64,000 bases of DNA, taken from the NCBI RefSeq assembly GCF_029962835.1, contig NC_080581.1, forward strand, positions 22,272,001-22,336,000, given 5' to 3'. The position numbers were made by a program, and so were the translations under genes. Source of the stretch: Magnolia sinica. Taxonomy: Eukaryota > Streptophyta > Magnoliopsida > Magnoliales > Magnoliaceae. Shown here one piece after another: positions 37,240 to 47,673 of this stretch; position 1 is the first letter of the stretch; each line of letters begins with the position of its first letter. The notes beneath the pieces are model-generated. The model did no database searches and had not been told where the DNA came from. It saw nothing but the letters and a program-made list of their open reading frames with translations.

Positions 37240-37450
37240 GATGAAAAGATTCATTTGGAGTTGGCAAAAGTGTCTGCCATTCATGAGGAGTTATTGCTGC
37301 AAGAATTGGATGTTGCAAAAGAACAACTTAAGAACCTGCAAAAACATCAAGAAGAGCTGGAAATGAAATCAAAAGTGGATATTAAACTTCTTATCAAAGA
37401 AGTTAAACATGCTAGATTGGAAAGTTTTAGGAGAGGCTTGAGCAAAGTGA
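37240..37450 (+). pseudogene. Captured exon: second EREX-like coiled-coil exon
   Basis: It follows an acceptor ATATTTTAG and is open: DEKIHLELAKVSAIHEELLL, QELDVAKEQLKNLQKHQEEL, EMKSKVDIKLLIKEVKHAR, ending before GTGAAG. It continues the same coiled coil as the exon at 36959-37114, in the same order and with an intron between. Only the family's tail part is present. An alternative is another long coiled-coil protein. Confidence 0.55.
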
Positions 37451-37639
37451 AGTATTGTTTATTTAGAAATGTGAATGTAGGATGCATTGTATGATTTGAT
37501 TGCTATTTGTAATAAATGCATCATTTTTTTCCTGATTGCATTTTATGTACCATTCCTCAGTATTAATTGTATTAGCTTAGATGAGTTGATCAATCACAGC
37601 AGGTTCTTGTAATGGTAACAAGCACCATTGTAATAATTT

Positions 37640-37970
37640 TATTTTTAAAAAAATAGCTACGGATTTTAGCCGTAGCTCTTGTTTAGAAAATCGTAGCTAT
37701 TGCTAACTTTAGCATATTGCTACGAATTTCATTCCACTTTTAGCTACAGATATTATTCATAGCTGTAAGTACATTTCGCTACAAAAAGTATAGCTACGGC
37801 TTCTATCTATAGCTATTGATATCTATTGCTACGGATTTAATCCGTAGCCATAAGTTTTTTACCTTTACCTACCCCACCAATTGCTACAGACGTGCTATGA
37901 ACTATAAGTGTAGCAATAGGCCTTTAGCTATGGTTTTTATCCATAGCCTTTGCCCCTTTTTCTGGTAGTG
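37640..37970. repeat. CACTA-1 right terminus with dense subterminal repeats
   Basis: About a dozen copies of TAGCTACGG-like motifs in both orientations, several joined as palindromes (e.g. GCTACGGATTTAATCCGTAGC, split by a short spacer), run to the terminal GGTAGTG. The right end is richer in these than the left. Confidence 0.85.
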
Positions 37971-37972
37971 GT

Positions 37973-39954
37973 TGAAAAGGCCAAGCTATATGTCCTAGAG
38001 GGGGGGTGAATAGGACAATGCCAAATAAAACTTATAACAGCGGAAATAAAAAGAAAATGATAGCCAAAGTAAATCACAAAGCAGTAAATTAAAATAACCT
38101 CAAAATTCAGATCTTGAGAGGTTGATACAAACGTTGTTCTAAGGACAACCTTACACCAAAAACCAGAGTTTATGGTAGGACAACCTTATTTCTAGAAAGA
38201 TCTTTGTATCAAATCTCAAATCGAAGAGGAATACAGAATTAAATACAAACTGAATAAATTGTAATTAAAAATGTATTGTTCTAGGGACAGCCATACACCA
38301 TAAAAATGGCAGGGCAACCTTGCTGGAACAACTTTCAAAAGAAATTGAAAATCAAGCTGATAAAGGAATAGCAGAAAATAAATTCTAAGCTATTACAACA
38401 TTCTCACAAAGCTTGAATTAAATAATTACAACATTCACCACCATACATACATCTCACAAAAATTAATTAAAGATTAGAAGAATAAATCAATCAACCACAA
38501 CACAAGGGTTTATAGTGGTTCGCCTGTGTGTTCACCAACTGTTATACAACAGCCACACAAAATGCTACTCCACTCCTAATATCCTCACACAGGGGATATT
38601 AGCGTTCACTAAAAATAGGTTTTCCCAGGTTCACCCAAAACCTTTACAATTGTGTCTTTGTGTGTGTGATTACACAATTAAAAACCCCACTCCGAGTTTT
38701 CCTGGCTCTCCTCAGAAAACCAATACAACAAGATTTTTCTGGCAAATCTTGAAAGAAACCAAAATAGAAAGGGATTTACAATTAAATGTAAAATACCTGA
38801 TTATCTCCTTCGTTATAGCAGCCCGGTAGAACCAAATCAAAGTAGATGATTGAATGTCCAAGTTCAATGTCCAGTACTCGATTACAAGGGTTCTAATTCT
38901 AATAGATTTTAAATTAAACCAAATAGGGCTTGCCTTAATTGATTTTGATTCCAAAGAAAGGGAATAATAATTCCTCTTATCAAATCAGATTGGAATAGCA
39001 GAAACAAAATCAATTAAATAAAGCTAAGGAAAGAGAATATTAAATAAGCACACTTAGCTTAGATAGAGCACAGAATTATCTCTCAGAAGTTTGACGAAGA
39101 TTGGCTTGAATGAATTAATTAAATTGATGATTTCTTCTGAGATTCGTGCACTATTTATAGGTGAGAAGATCGGGTCTTCGACTGGTCTAGAGTGCTCTTC
39201 GACTAGTCGAAGCAATAACAGATATTTGAAAAATCCGGCGGGATATGCTCTGACAGTTCTACGACTGGTCGAAGCTCTCCTACGACTGGTCGTAGGTCAC
39301 CTACGACTGGTCGTAGGTCTCCTTCAACTGGTCGTAGGTCCTGTAAAACTTCGCTGGAATTCGAGTCGAAGATTTTTGACTGGTCGTAGATGCAGTCGAC
39401 ACTGTTCCTACGACTGGTCGAATAGATTCCTGGACTAGTCGAAGCCTAACAGATTTCATCCGAAATTTGTAACAAACTCACGACTGATCGAGGAATTTCT
39501 TAAACTGGTCGAAGCAAGTCTAGGACTAGTCGAAGAAGGCCTAGGATTAGTCGAAGAACAGACCAATCACATGAAAAATAAACATTCGGTTTATGTATCC
39601 GAAATGACCTACTTCTAAGGTCAACCTATGGTCAATCAAACCTCAATCATGAAGTAAAGGACATTGAAACATTTGGAACAAGTGACCTTAAAGAATGAGT
39701 CTTGAAGTCTTGATGTATATCAATCTTGAAATCTTCATGTAGCTCAATCTTGAAAGGGTCTTGAGTTCTTTACCAACTGCCTTGTACTCTTCAGCTTGAG
39801 TCTTGTCTTGTGAGCTTTACTTGTTATGAGCTTATCTTGTTCATGAATGTTGATCCTTGAGAGAGCTTCACTTATGCAAGTTATATATAACATAACAGTG
39901 ATTTTGGTACCACAAATTTGACAACAGACAGGGATATAAACTATAGCACTTATA
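37973..39954 (-). repeat. Solo LTR of the Copia family, TSD GTGGT
   Basis: It starts TGAAAAGGCC and ends AGCACTTATA and is flanked by perfect 5-bp repeats GTGGT (37968-37972 and 39955-39959). The left TSD consists of the last three bases of CACTA-1 plus two bases of the CACTA target duplication, so this LTR landed after CACTA-1. It contains a palindrome array (39173-39552) and a TATA-like box (39151-39160). Confidence 0.9.
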
Positions 39955-39959
39955 GTGGT

Positions 39960-40380
39960 TGAAAAAGATATTCAACTCCAATGTCATATTCTCAAAAGTC
40001 ATACTCATGACTACATTCCTGCAGTTAATGATTGCATTTGATGTGGCAAGGAATGGGTGACCAAGAATGACGGGAATTTGAGTGCTCATGTCCACGATGG
40101 GTTGAGTATCCAAGATAATAAAATCTACTCGGTAGTAAAATTTGTCAACCTGGACTAACACATCCTCAATTATCTCTCTCGGTACACGAACTGTGCAATC
40201 AGCAAGTTGTAATGTGGTACGGGTGGGTTTTAATTCACCTAGACCCAGTTGCTCGTAAACTGAGTACGGGATCGGATTTACACTTGCTCTGAAGTCAAGA
40301 AGTGCATGCTCAATCCGGTAGTTCCCAATTACAGAAGGGATGGTTGGGCTATTTGGGATCTTTGTATTTCTGTGGCACAT
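39960..40380 (-). pseudogene. Athila aspartic protease fossil
   Basis: Minus strand: YRIEHALLDFRASVNPIPYS, VYEQLGLGELKPTRTTLQLA, VDMSTQIPVILGHPFLATSN and INCRNVVMSMTFEN. These are the retropepsin core (L-D-x-x-A-S-V-N), the flap region and the ILGHPFLATS strand typical of Athila/Tat elements. The protease-RT region continues left of the inserted elements. Confidence 0.85.
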
Positions 40381-40559
40381 CTTACTTTAGGATAACACTT
40401 ACTTTTGCAGTTAAGAACTTCTTTTAAATATTTTGTTGTCTTTTGGTCATGGCTAAGTCTTTCAGAAATTTGGCATATGAAAGAATTTGTTTTACCGCAT
40501 CTAGTAAAGGAATATTGACCTTTACTTGTTTCAACACTTATAGAATATCCTGAGAGTTA

Positions 40560-42021
40560 GAGAGAGGTTTTGGTGCAATCAAGCGTTGGGAAAATGGGAC
40601 AATCTGCTTCCTTGAGGTTCTGGTTCTAATTCATGTGGGGCATGGATAGATCTATCATTGTTGTTCTCTTCCGGGTCCTTAAGCTTTTCAGCCCTAACCG
40701 GAATAGTTTTGTTAATGGACTTCCCACTCCTAAGAGTGGTGATAGATTTAGCTTGCTCCATTTGATTTGAAGAGCTTGGATCACTTATCTCATATTGCAG
40801 TTTAGGATTGGGGAGAGGTTGAGTAAGAAGCATCCCCTTTCTCTCAATTGTTAAGTGCGACTCTATCCTTTGAATAGATGATGCAAGTGTTCCCAATGCT
40901 GATCTAATATCCTAGAATGCTTGTGCCGATTTCTGATTTATTAGCTCTTGATCTTGAATATGTTTTAGAATCGGAGCCTCTTGAGGTTTCCCTTGATTTG
41001 AAATTTGATTAAAGAAACCTTGAGGGGTAGCAGTTTGTCCATTCCTCTAACTGAAGTTTGGATGATTTCTCCATTTAGGATTGTACTTGTTGGAGGTATG
41101 TCCATTGAAAAGTCTTTGGTAATTATTCACGGTATTGGATTGCTCATTCAATACCTCTTGAAAGACAGGTATTGTTGGACAATTTTCAGTTGTGTGAATA
41201 TTGCAAGCACAAATATCGCAAACAGTTTTCTTAGCCTTATCCTTCTTTAGTTCCATGACCTCGAATTTCCTTATGAGATTAGACACTTTAGCATTCATAT
41301 CATCATCCTCTATCAGAAGATATAATCTACCCCTTTCCTTTAATCGAGTGGGCCTAGAAGTAGTGCTTGATTTTGGGGAGGTGTCCCATAATTGTGTGTT
41401 GTCAGCAAGTCTATCCAAGTAGTCCCACATACCATTGACATTTTTATTCATGAATTCCCCATTGCATATTGTCTCAACCAAATAGCATATGGAAGATGTC
41501 AGTCCATCATAAAAAAAGTGTGTAATGCGCCACGTCTCAAAACTGTGTTGTAGGCATGAACTGACAATATCTTTGAACCTCTCCCAACATTGGAAGAATG
41601 TTTCATCCTCTTTTTGAGCGAAGTTTATGATTGAATTTCTAAGGGTGTTCATTTTATGATGTGGAAAAAATCTCTTTATGAACTCCCTTATCATATCATT
41701 CCATGTGCCAATAGATCTAGGACGTAGTGAATGCAACCACGTCTTAGCTTTCTCTTTTAAAGAAAAGGAAAAGAGTTTCAGTTTGACCGTGTCCTCAAAC
41801 ATGTTAGGAAAATATAAAGTGGCTATAATCTTGTCAAACTCTTGCAAGTGCAGATATGGATTTTCAGATTCAAGTCCATGGAACTTTGGAAGGAGTTGGA
41901 TAACCCTTGACTTAATATCCATATGTCCTATATTTTCTGAAAAAACCATGCATGAGGGGATGCTCACCCACGCCGGTTGTAAATAGTCTCGCAAAGTACG
42001 AGGCAGGGGTGCTTGATGCAC
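40560..42021 (-). pseudogene. Athila gag fossil
   Basis: Minus strand from about 42021: MHQAPLPRTLRDYLQPAW, then FHGLESENPYLHLQEFDKI, VKLKLFSFSLKEKAKTWLHS, WNDMIREFIKRFFPHHKMN, FAQKEDETFFQCWERFKD, and a Cys-rich stretch CDICACNIHTTENCP (knuckle-like). This is the plant Gypsy retrotransposon gag capsid domain. The last 0.5 kb (40579-40896) reads as a Ser/Arg-rich linker before the protease. Confidence 0.88.
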
Positions 42022-42708
42022 CTCATTCTCATCTTGGACTTCCTCAACTCGAGGTTAAGATTGTCTTCCCAGTTGATTGACCGGTTGATTGGCAACCATG
42101 ACCTCAATTAACTCTAAGGATCTCAAGTGGTGGCTAATCTTATGATGGATAGATAACCCCTCAGCCAATCCTGATTCACTCAAAAGACGTTGAGTGTTGT
42201 CATAGACCCACTTGGGCATGAAACACTCTCAGCTCTCAATTTTAGATTCTAACCTAGACCTAAAAGAAAAAAAAAGAAATAGAAATCTAAAAATAGAGAG
42301 AGAGAGAGAGAGAGAGAGAGAATTAGAAAGAAGTTACTAAATTAGAAGTTCTTAAATTAAGATCCTATAAAACAAAACAAAATAAGTTAGTTTCTAAAAA
42401 CAGAAGTTCTAAAATTAGAATGTTTCTAAAAACAAATTAGGAAAGTAAACTAATTTCTAAAAAGGAAAGTTTTTAAAAATAAAAAAAAATAGAAAGTTTC
42501 TAACCTAAAATTAGAAAGTAGATCTAAGAAAAAACAGAAAAGGAAAGTTTCTAAAACAAATTAGGAAAGTTTCTAATCCTAAAAATAGAAAGCTAAGTTA
42601 GTTTCTAAAATAATTCAGAAAACCCAAATCCTAAAAATAGAAAATAGAAAAACCCTAATAATAAACTAATTTCAAAATTAGTTAATCTCAGAAAAAAACA
42701 ACCGTTAA
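42022..42708 (-). other. Athila 5' untranslated leader with (AG)n
   Basis: Purine-rich leader between the primer site and gag, full of GAAA/TAGAAAG phrases, with an (AG)n microsatellite at 42296-42322. The minus-strand frame at 42605-42922 crosses the primer site and LTR edge and is not a gene. Confidence 0.7.
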
Positions 42709-42726
42709 TCCCCGGCAACGGTGCCA
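42709..42726 (-). other. Athila primer-binding site
   Basis: The minus strand reads TGGCACCGTTGCCGGGGA, one base from the canonical Athila primer site (TGGCGCCGTTGCCGGGGA, tRNA-Asp type), a few bases inside the 5' LTR. Confidence 0.88.
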
Positions 42727-42732
42727 AAAACT

Positions 42733-44138
42733 TGTTCATAACCCCAAGTATAGGGTCGCAATGTAACAATAATCTCGGTGAGACCGAGGTCGAATCCACA
42801 TGGACTAATCTCGTGTGTATTCTAAAAGTGACTAGAACTAGAACTAGAAGAAGATGAAAACCTAAATATGGAAGTATAGAGAGTAATTGTGAGAGATTTA
42901 ATGAAAAACTTAATAAATTCAAAAGTGGGAAACTAGGGTTTCCAAGGATCCACTTGTATAGATTAGGGAGATCTATGCTTGATTCAAAGACACAACTGGA
43001 ATCAGAGTCCCATCTTATCCAATTGGAAGATATCTCAGTAAAATCAAATCTGAACTTCCTCTAACCTAATTCTCAATGGATGAGAGGTGTGAGAACTGGA
43101 AGTGATTTCATCACAAAACCATGCCTAGGAGACAAGGCAAACAACAGGATTTACCAATACCGCAACCAATCTGAGAGAATTGTGAAAATTAAGGAGGATT
43201 CAATCATCCAACCATGCCCAAGGGATGATGGTGAACAATAGGATTTCTTAATTTCACAATCTCTATACATGAAAAGAACATACTCAAAACTATCGCAAAT
43301 CTATTGTAATTTGAGTCACAACAAACCATTAAAAACTAAAAGTATTCCTTATAATCAAACTAGAATCAAAGAGAGTTTAACATAAACATGAATCAAAGCA
43401 TTAGAAACATCACATCATGCTACAAGCTTTACCACTTAGCCCCAGCTAAGAGGTTTAGCTAACCATAAATGTGATTGAACTAAAATCTCCTAAGAAAAGC
43501 ATAAAAACAACTAAGGAAAAGGAAGAAAAACTGTTGGTGACGGCTTCTCCATGCTTTTGCTTCACTCTCCAAACCCTGAAAGATGCCTAAGAACATCCTA
43601 GGGACCCCCCATTTATAGTTTTTCAACTTAAACTTTCATATGAAGTTTGAAAAATCTATAAACTACCTCAAATTTACGTAGTCCGCGCAACATCTATGTA
43701 ACCCTCGACTGGTTAAGGACAATCTTCGACTAGTTGACAGTTACCTTCGACTGGTCAAGGATGACAGGATTTTTGAGGATTTTGTTACTAGAGTTCGAGT
43801 CAAGTAACCTTCGACTGGTCGAGCAGGGGCTTAGACTAGTCGAAGAATGCAGATTTTTAAGGTTATTTTTCTTCACTTCAAGTCTTCAATGTTATTCATT
43901 CCTCACTTGATTTTCTTGTATCTTTGGTCTGTGCATTCTTCATTCTTGGTCTCATAAGATCCATTCTTGGCTTTGGTGATTCTTGAGCGTTAAATCCATG
44001 CTTTTATCATTCTTTTCAATCCAAGCCCTTAAATTCACCTTGCAACACAAACATGATTAAAATAGATCATTAAGAATTATCATGTTCATAAAACTAAGTA
44101 ATAAATGGGGTCCAATATGCAATATTTAACCCTCAACA
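42733..44138 (-). repeat. Athila 5' LTR
   Basis: On the plus strand it starts TGTTCATAACCCC and ends AACCCTCAACA; 1406 bp. It is related to 6244-7305 and to the solo LTR 45825-47082. Right neighbour TTAGA (44139-44143) should be a TSD copy. Confidence 0.88.
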
Positions 44139-44897
44139 TTAGATACTCTCTTTGTGGTCATCTTTTCTATGTAGCATCTGATTTGCCTGCTTATGATGAT
44201 ATATTTCTTTGCCTAGATGATAATCCTTATGCTTATATTATTATATGATGTATCCGTTTTTATTCTCTTACCCTCTGAATTATTATCTTTATGTTATTGA
44301 AATATCTCTTTGTAAACTTTTTGCCAATAACTGACAAAAAGGGGAAGAAAAAACCTACCCTCCAAAACAATGTTTGTTTTTTGCAGAAATTGTTTGTTTC
44401 TCATGTTATAAGTTATTCTTAACAAACGCTGAGGGAGAGCAACATGATTTTGTATTACATGTCAAGTCTTGAGTTATAAATCTATATGTTCATATGTAAT
44501 TCTTATTGTTTTAGTATGTCATTGATACGGACTATGACGCGTTCATAGGTTAGGTTGTTTTTGTCACGTGATTGATAAAGAGGGAGACTGTTAGTGCACT
44601 TATTTGCACTCATGTTTGTCAATTACGTGACTAGTTGTGTCTTGTAGTCGGATGAGTTTTTGACAAGTGAAGATCGGCGACGCAACTGGATCAGGAGCAT
44701 CAAAGCCACGTTGAAGACAAAGAACTGCTTATGGGATCTTCACCTTGCAAAATAGATAATCCCAACCCAAATAGGAATACTTACGTAGGTCATCTATTCT
44801 AAGCCAATCACAAGTCCATATTTTATATCCTACAGTCTTGGCTTTTGTATATCCTAAGTTGTTGAATGATTAAAAGGACAAAAAGAAAAATCTGTCC

Positions 44898-45242
44898 ACT
44901 TTCGGTAGAAAGAAGGTGTCACAGAATAGCACATTTGGTATCATCAAAGATACCTTCGGTGTTACTGAAGGGGCTTAAAATAGTTCAATAAGCTTACAAC
45001 ATTAATTCGGTGTCACCGACTAGATATTTCAGTGACACCGACTGCTACCAACGAACAAAGTTCAGTACCACTGAAATTGACTTATTTTGATCAACAACTT
45101 GAGGAATTTTATTCGGTATTGTTAATAAACAATTTAGTACCACCAAAGCAAGTTCAGTGATACTGAAGATCACTTCGGTAGCACCATAAACTAGCCATTT
45201 TATAGTCATTTTCTATTAGCTGGAAGCTTTTATCTATAAAAG
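44898..45242 (+). promoter_or_regulatory. SIRE-like LTR palindrome array and TATA box
   Basis: Six to eight degenerate copies of TTCGGTG(T/A)CACCGAA or TTCAGTACCACTGAA at 44898-45186, followed about 50 bp downstream by CTATAAAAGCGGC. Inferred to be the U3 promoter. Confidence 0.58.
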
Positions 45243-45824
45243 CGGCTTGTGGAAACCTGTAAAATTAGTGGAAATAGGCATTATAAAGTCTCTAGTGTAT
45301 CACAAGCTTATCCTAGCTCATTTAGACTCTATCCATATGAGTTTTATATTCTCTTCATTGTGATCTTTTACTCCTATGAGCATTCAAAGCTCTAATTAAT
45401 GAAGAACATGAACTCGTGCCTTCTTTAGAGTACAAAGACCAAACTAATAGAATATCCTTGGTTCTTTGATACTCTAGATCGGCCATAGGTTGAATCCCTT
45501 AAGAAATTCACTCATTATCGTAGATAAGAGATTCAACCAACTCTCATAACCTTGGTCACCTTTATAGGTACATCTTATGTAAGGTTATTGATCATGAAGC
45601 CGAGCAACAAGTAAATCCAAGCGACGCGATCGAGGGAGCACCGATGAGTTGATTCAAGCTCGAGAGCGTGAAGATTTAGCAACCCGAGACAAGCTACAAG
45701 AGAGAACTCTATCCAACAAGTGTCATTTTAAGAGTTCAAAAGTTTAGTCTCTTTCCTTGTATAGGATTAAGGTTAAAAGTTTACTATCAACAAACTCGAT
45801 TAGGTTCCTAATGTAGGACCTTGG

Positions 45825-47082
45825 TGTTCACAACCCCAAGTGTAAGGTCACGATGTAGTAATAATCTCAGTGAGACCGAGGTCGATTCCACGGGGACTAA
45901 TCTCGTGAGTATTCTAAAAGCAACTAGAAGTAGAATTAGAAAAAAATGAAAACTTAAATCTGGAAGCAGAGTGAGTAATTAAGAGATTCAATGGTGGGAA
46001 ACAAGTATTTTCAAGGATCCACTTGTAGAGATCAGGGAGCCCTCTTACTTGATTCAAGTCATATGATTGGAATTGGAGTCATATCCTATCCAATTGGAAG
46101 ATATACAAATAAGATCAATCTGAACTTTCCTTGACCTAATTCTTAACGGAGGAGAATTATGATAATTGGAAGAGATTCCATCACCAAACCATGCCCATGA
46201 GACGATGGCTAACAATAGGATTTACCAATCCCACAATCTCAAAATTAGGAAAAGAAGATACTTAAAGCTGTTGTAGATCTATTGTAATTTGAGTCACAAT
46301 AAACTATTAAGAACTGAAAGTATTCTTTTTAAAATCAAACTAGAATCAAAGAAGGTTCAACATAAACATAAATTAAAGTAAAAGAAATATCTCATCATGC
46401 TACAAGCTTCACCTCTTAACCCTAGATAAGAGGTTTAGCTAACCATAAACATGATTGAACTAAAATCTCTTAAGAAAAGCATGAAAATAACTAAGAAAAA
46501 GGAAGAAAAACTCTTAACGACGGCTTCTTTATGCTTTTTCTCCACTCCCCAAACCCTAGATGATGCTCAGGGATGCCCTAGGGACCCCTATTTATAGTTT
46601 TGCAACTTAAACTTTTGCACCAAGTTGGAAATTTCCGGAAACCGCTTCAAATTTCCGAAATCCATGTGTTGTCTACATAACCTTAGACTAGTCAAGGAAT
46701 CCTTGGATTGGTCGAGGTTGGACGGGTCGAGGGATTCCTTCAATGGGTTGAGGACACCTGAAATTTAAAGGATTTTATCGCTGGAGTTTGAGTCGAGGAA
46801 CTAGTCAAGGAAAGCAGATTTTTAACGCTCCGTTTCTTCTTTTCAAGTCTTCAATGCTCTTCATTCCTCACTTAGTCTTCTTGGATCTTTTACATATGAA
46901 TTCTTCATTCTTTGTCGTATAAGATCCATCTTTGGCTTTGGTGATTCTTGAGAGTTAAATCCATGCTTTTAGTATCCTTTTCAATCCAAGCTCTTAAATT
47001 CACCTTGCAACACAAACATGATTAAACTAGAACATTAATCATTATCATGTTCATAAAACCAAGTAATATTCGAGTCTCAATA
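45825..47082 (-). repeat. Athila-family solo LTR, TSD CTTGG
   Basis: It begins TGTTCACAACCCC on the plus strand and ends CTCAATA, aligning along its length with 42733-44138. Flanks are CTTGG at 45820-45824 and 47083-47087. The interrupted host sequence is the tandem repeat of the SIRE-like LTR. It is more diverged than the other two copies. Confidence 0.82.
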
Positions 47083-47240
47083 CTTGGCCAGTGGACCTAA
47101 AAGTAGGTGCCTTATGTGGGACCTTGGCCGGTGGGCCTAACGTAAGTGCCTTATATGGGACCTTGGCTAGTGGGCCTAAATGGTAGGTGTCTAGTATGAG
47201 ACCTTGGCCGGTGGGCTTAAACGTGAGTTTTATGTGCAGG
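47083..47240 (+). repeat. Tandem repeat, about 40-bp unit, four copies
   Basis: The unit (G)GGACCTTGGCCGGTGGGCCTAAA followed by GTAAGTGCCTTAT occurs about four times, starting in the sequence left of the solo LTR (45808-45824). The open frame on the minus strand at 47051-47380 reflects this repeat. Confidence 0.75.
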
Positions 47241-47673
47241 ACATTTGCTCTTGCGGATAACATAAATTGTGTCCTTAGTATCGGACTATAAAAGTTATTG
47301 GTGAACCTGTTTAAAAATATTAATAGTGAAATCCGGTGCACTCTGTGATTAAGTGTGAGTGTCGAGAGTGGAATAGGCACGTAGCTGAATCACTATAAAT
47401 GCTTGTATTTGGAATTGTTATTTGTGCATTTAGTTGATCATTCTTATATATGTTTGAATGTTTAATTTATTATACATGATTAAATGAATGTGATTCATTG
47501 ATAGGAAGAACATTCCACACATAAGCACATAATACTAGGTTAATCGTTATATTCTAGATATCCTTTATAGCCTTTGTGATTAGAACATCTAACTGGCTTG
47601 GAAGCCATTAAATTTATTTTTTCTAACTTGTTTAAAATTGAATGATTATTTAAGTTAGGTAATTAGAATTTTA

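Larger units (their letters stand above)
22110..37970 (+). mobile_element. CACTA-1: gene-capturing CACTA (En/Spm) transposon
   Basis: The left end reads CACTACCAAAAAAAGGGGTA and the right end is its inverted counterpart (ends ...GGTAGTG; reverse complement CACTACCAGAAAAAGGGGCA). The 3-bp TSD is GTT: left 22107-22109; right GT at 37971-37972 with the last T displaced to 39960 by a later solo LTR. Subterminal repeats of TAGCTACGG type sit at both ends. Size is 15.9 kb, or about 5.9 kb without the nested Copia element. No transposase domain is visible, so it looks non-autonomous. It carries plus-strand fragments of at least four unrelated host genes, each with intron borders, indicating capture at the DNA level. 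It is inserted in the Athila element. Confidence 0.88.
6244..44138 (-). mobile_element. Athila-type Gypsy element, minus strand, heavily nested and broken
   Basis: On the minus strand the order is 5' LTR (42733-44138), a tRNA primer site, gag, protease, RT, RNase H, integrase, a polypurine tract and a 3' LTR (right part 6244-7305; the rest lies beyond the chromovirus, left of the window). The primer site TGGCACCGTTGCCGGGGA is that of Athila elements (tRNA-Asp type). After subtracting nested insertions the interior is about 7.1 kb and the whole about 10 kb, normal for Athila without an obvious envelope gene. The coding parts have many breaks (more than ten). The two LTR copies differ by roughly a tenth of sites by eye over the aligned part, so the insertion is old (inferred as several million years). 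TTAGA (44139-44143) should be one TSD copy; its partner is outside the window. Confidence 0.87.
44139..47673 (+). mobile_element. SIRE/Maximus-like Copia, 3' end, plus strand, broken
   Basis: This is the right-hand remainder of an older Copia element into which the Athila element inserted. Before the LTR there are GACAAAAAGGGGAAGAAAA (44333-44352) and ATAAAGAGGGAGAC (44575-44588), the two polypurine-like blocks seen at the 3' end of SIRE elements. The LTR starts at 44589 and is itself interrupted by an Athila solo LTR and cut at 47673 by CACTA-2. No coding domain remains in the window. Confidence 0.68.
44589..47673 (+). repeat. LTR of the SIRE-like element, interrupted
   Basis: It starts TGTTAGTGCACTTATTTGCA after the polypurine tract. 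It carries a palindrome array of TTCGGTGTCACCGAA type (44898-45186), a TATA box TATAAAAG (45235-45242), a four-unit tandem repeat, and near the end the phrase GGCACGTAGCTGAATCACTATAAAT, which I know from SIRE-type LTRs. The LTR end is missing, probably lying beyond CACTA-2. Confidence 0.65.

Noticed and set aside
47051-47380. A 109-codon minus-strand frame with repeated Pro/Lys/Ala units
   Set aside because: Translation of the 40-bp tandem repeat of the SIRE-like LTR and part of a solo LTR.
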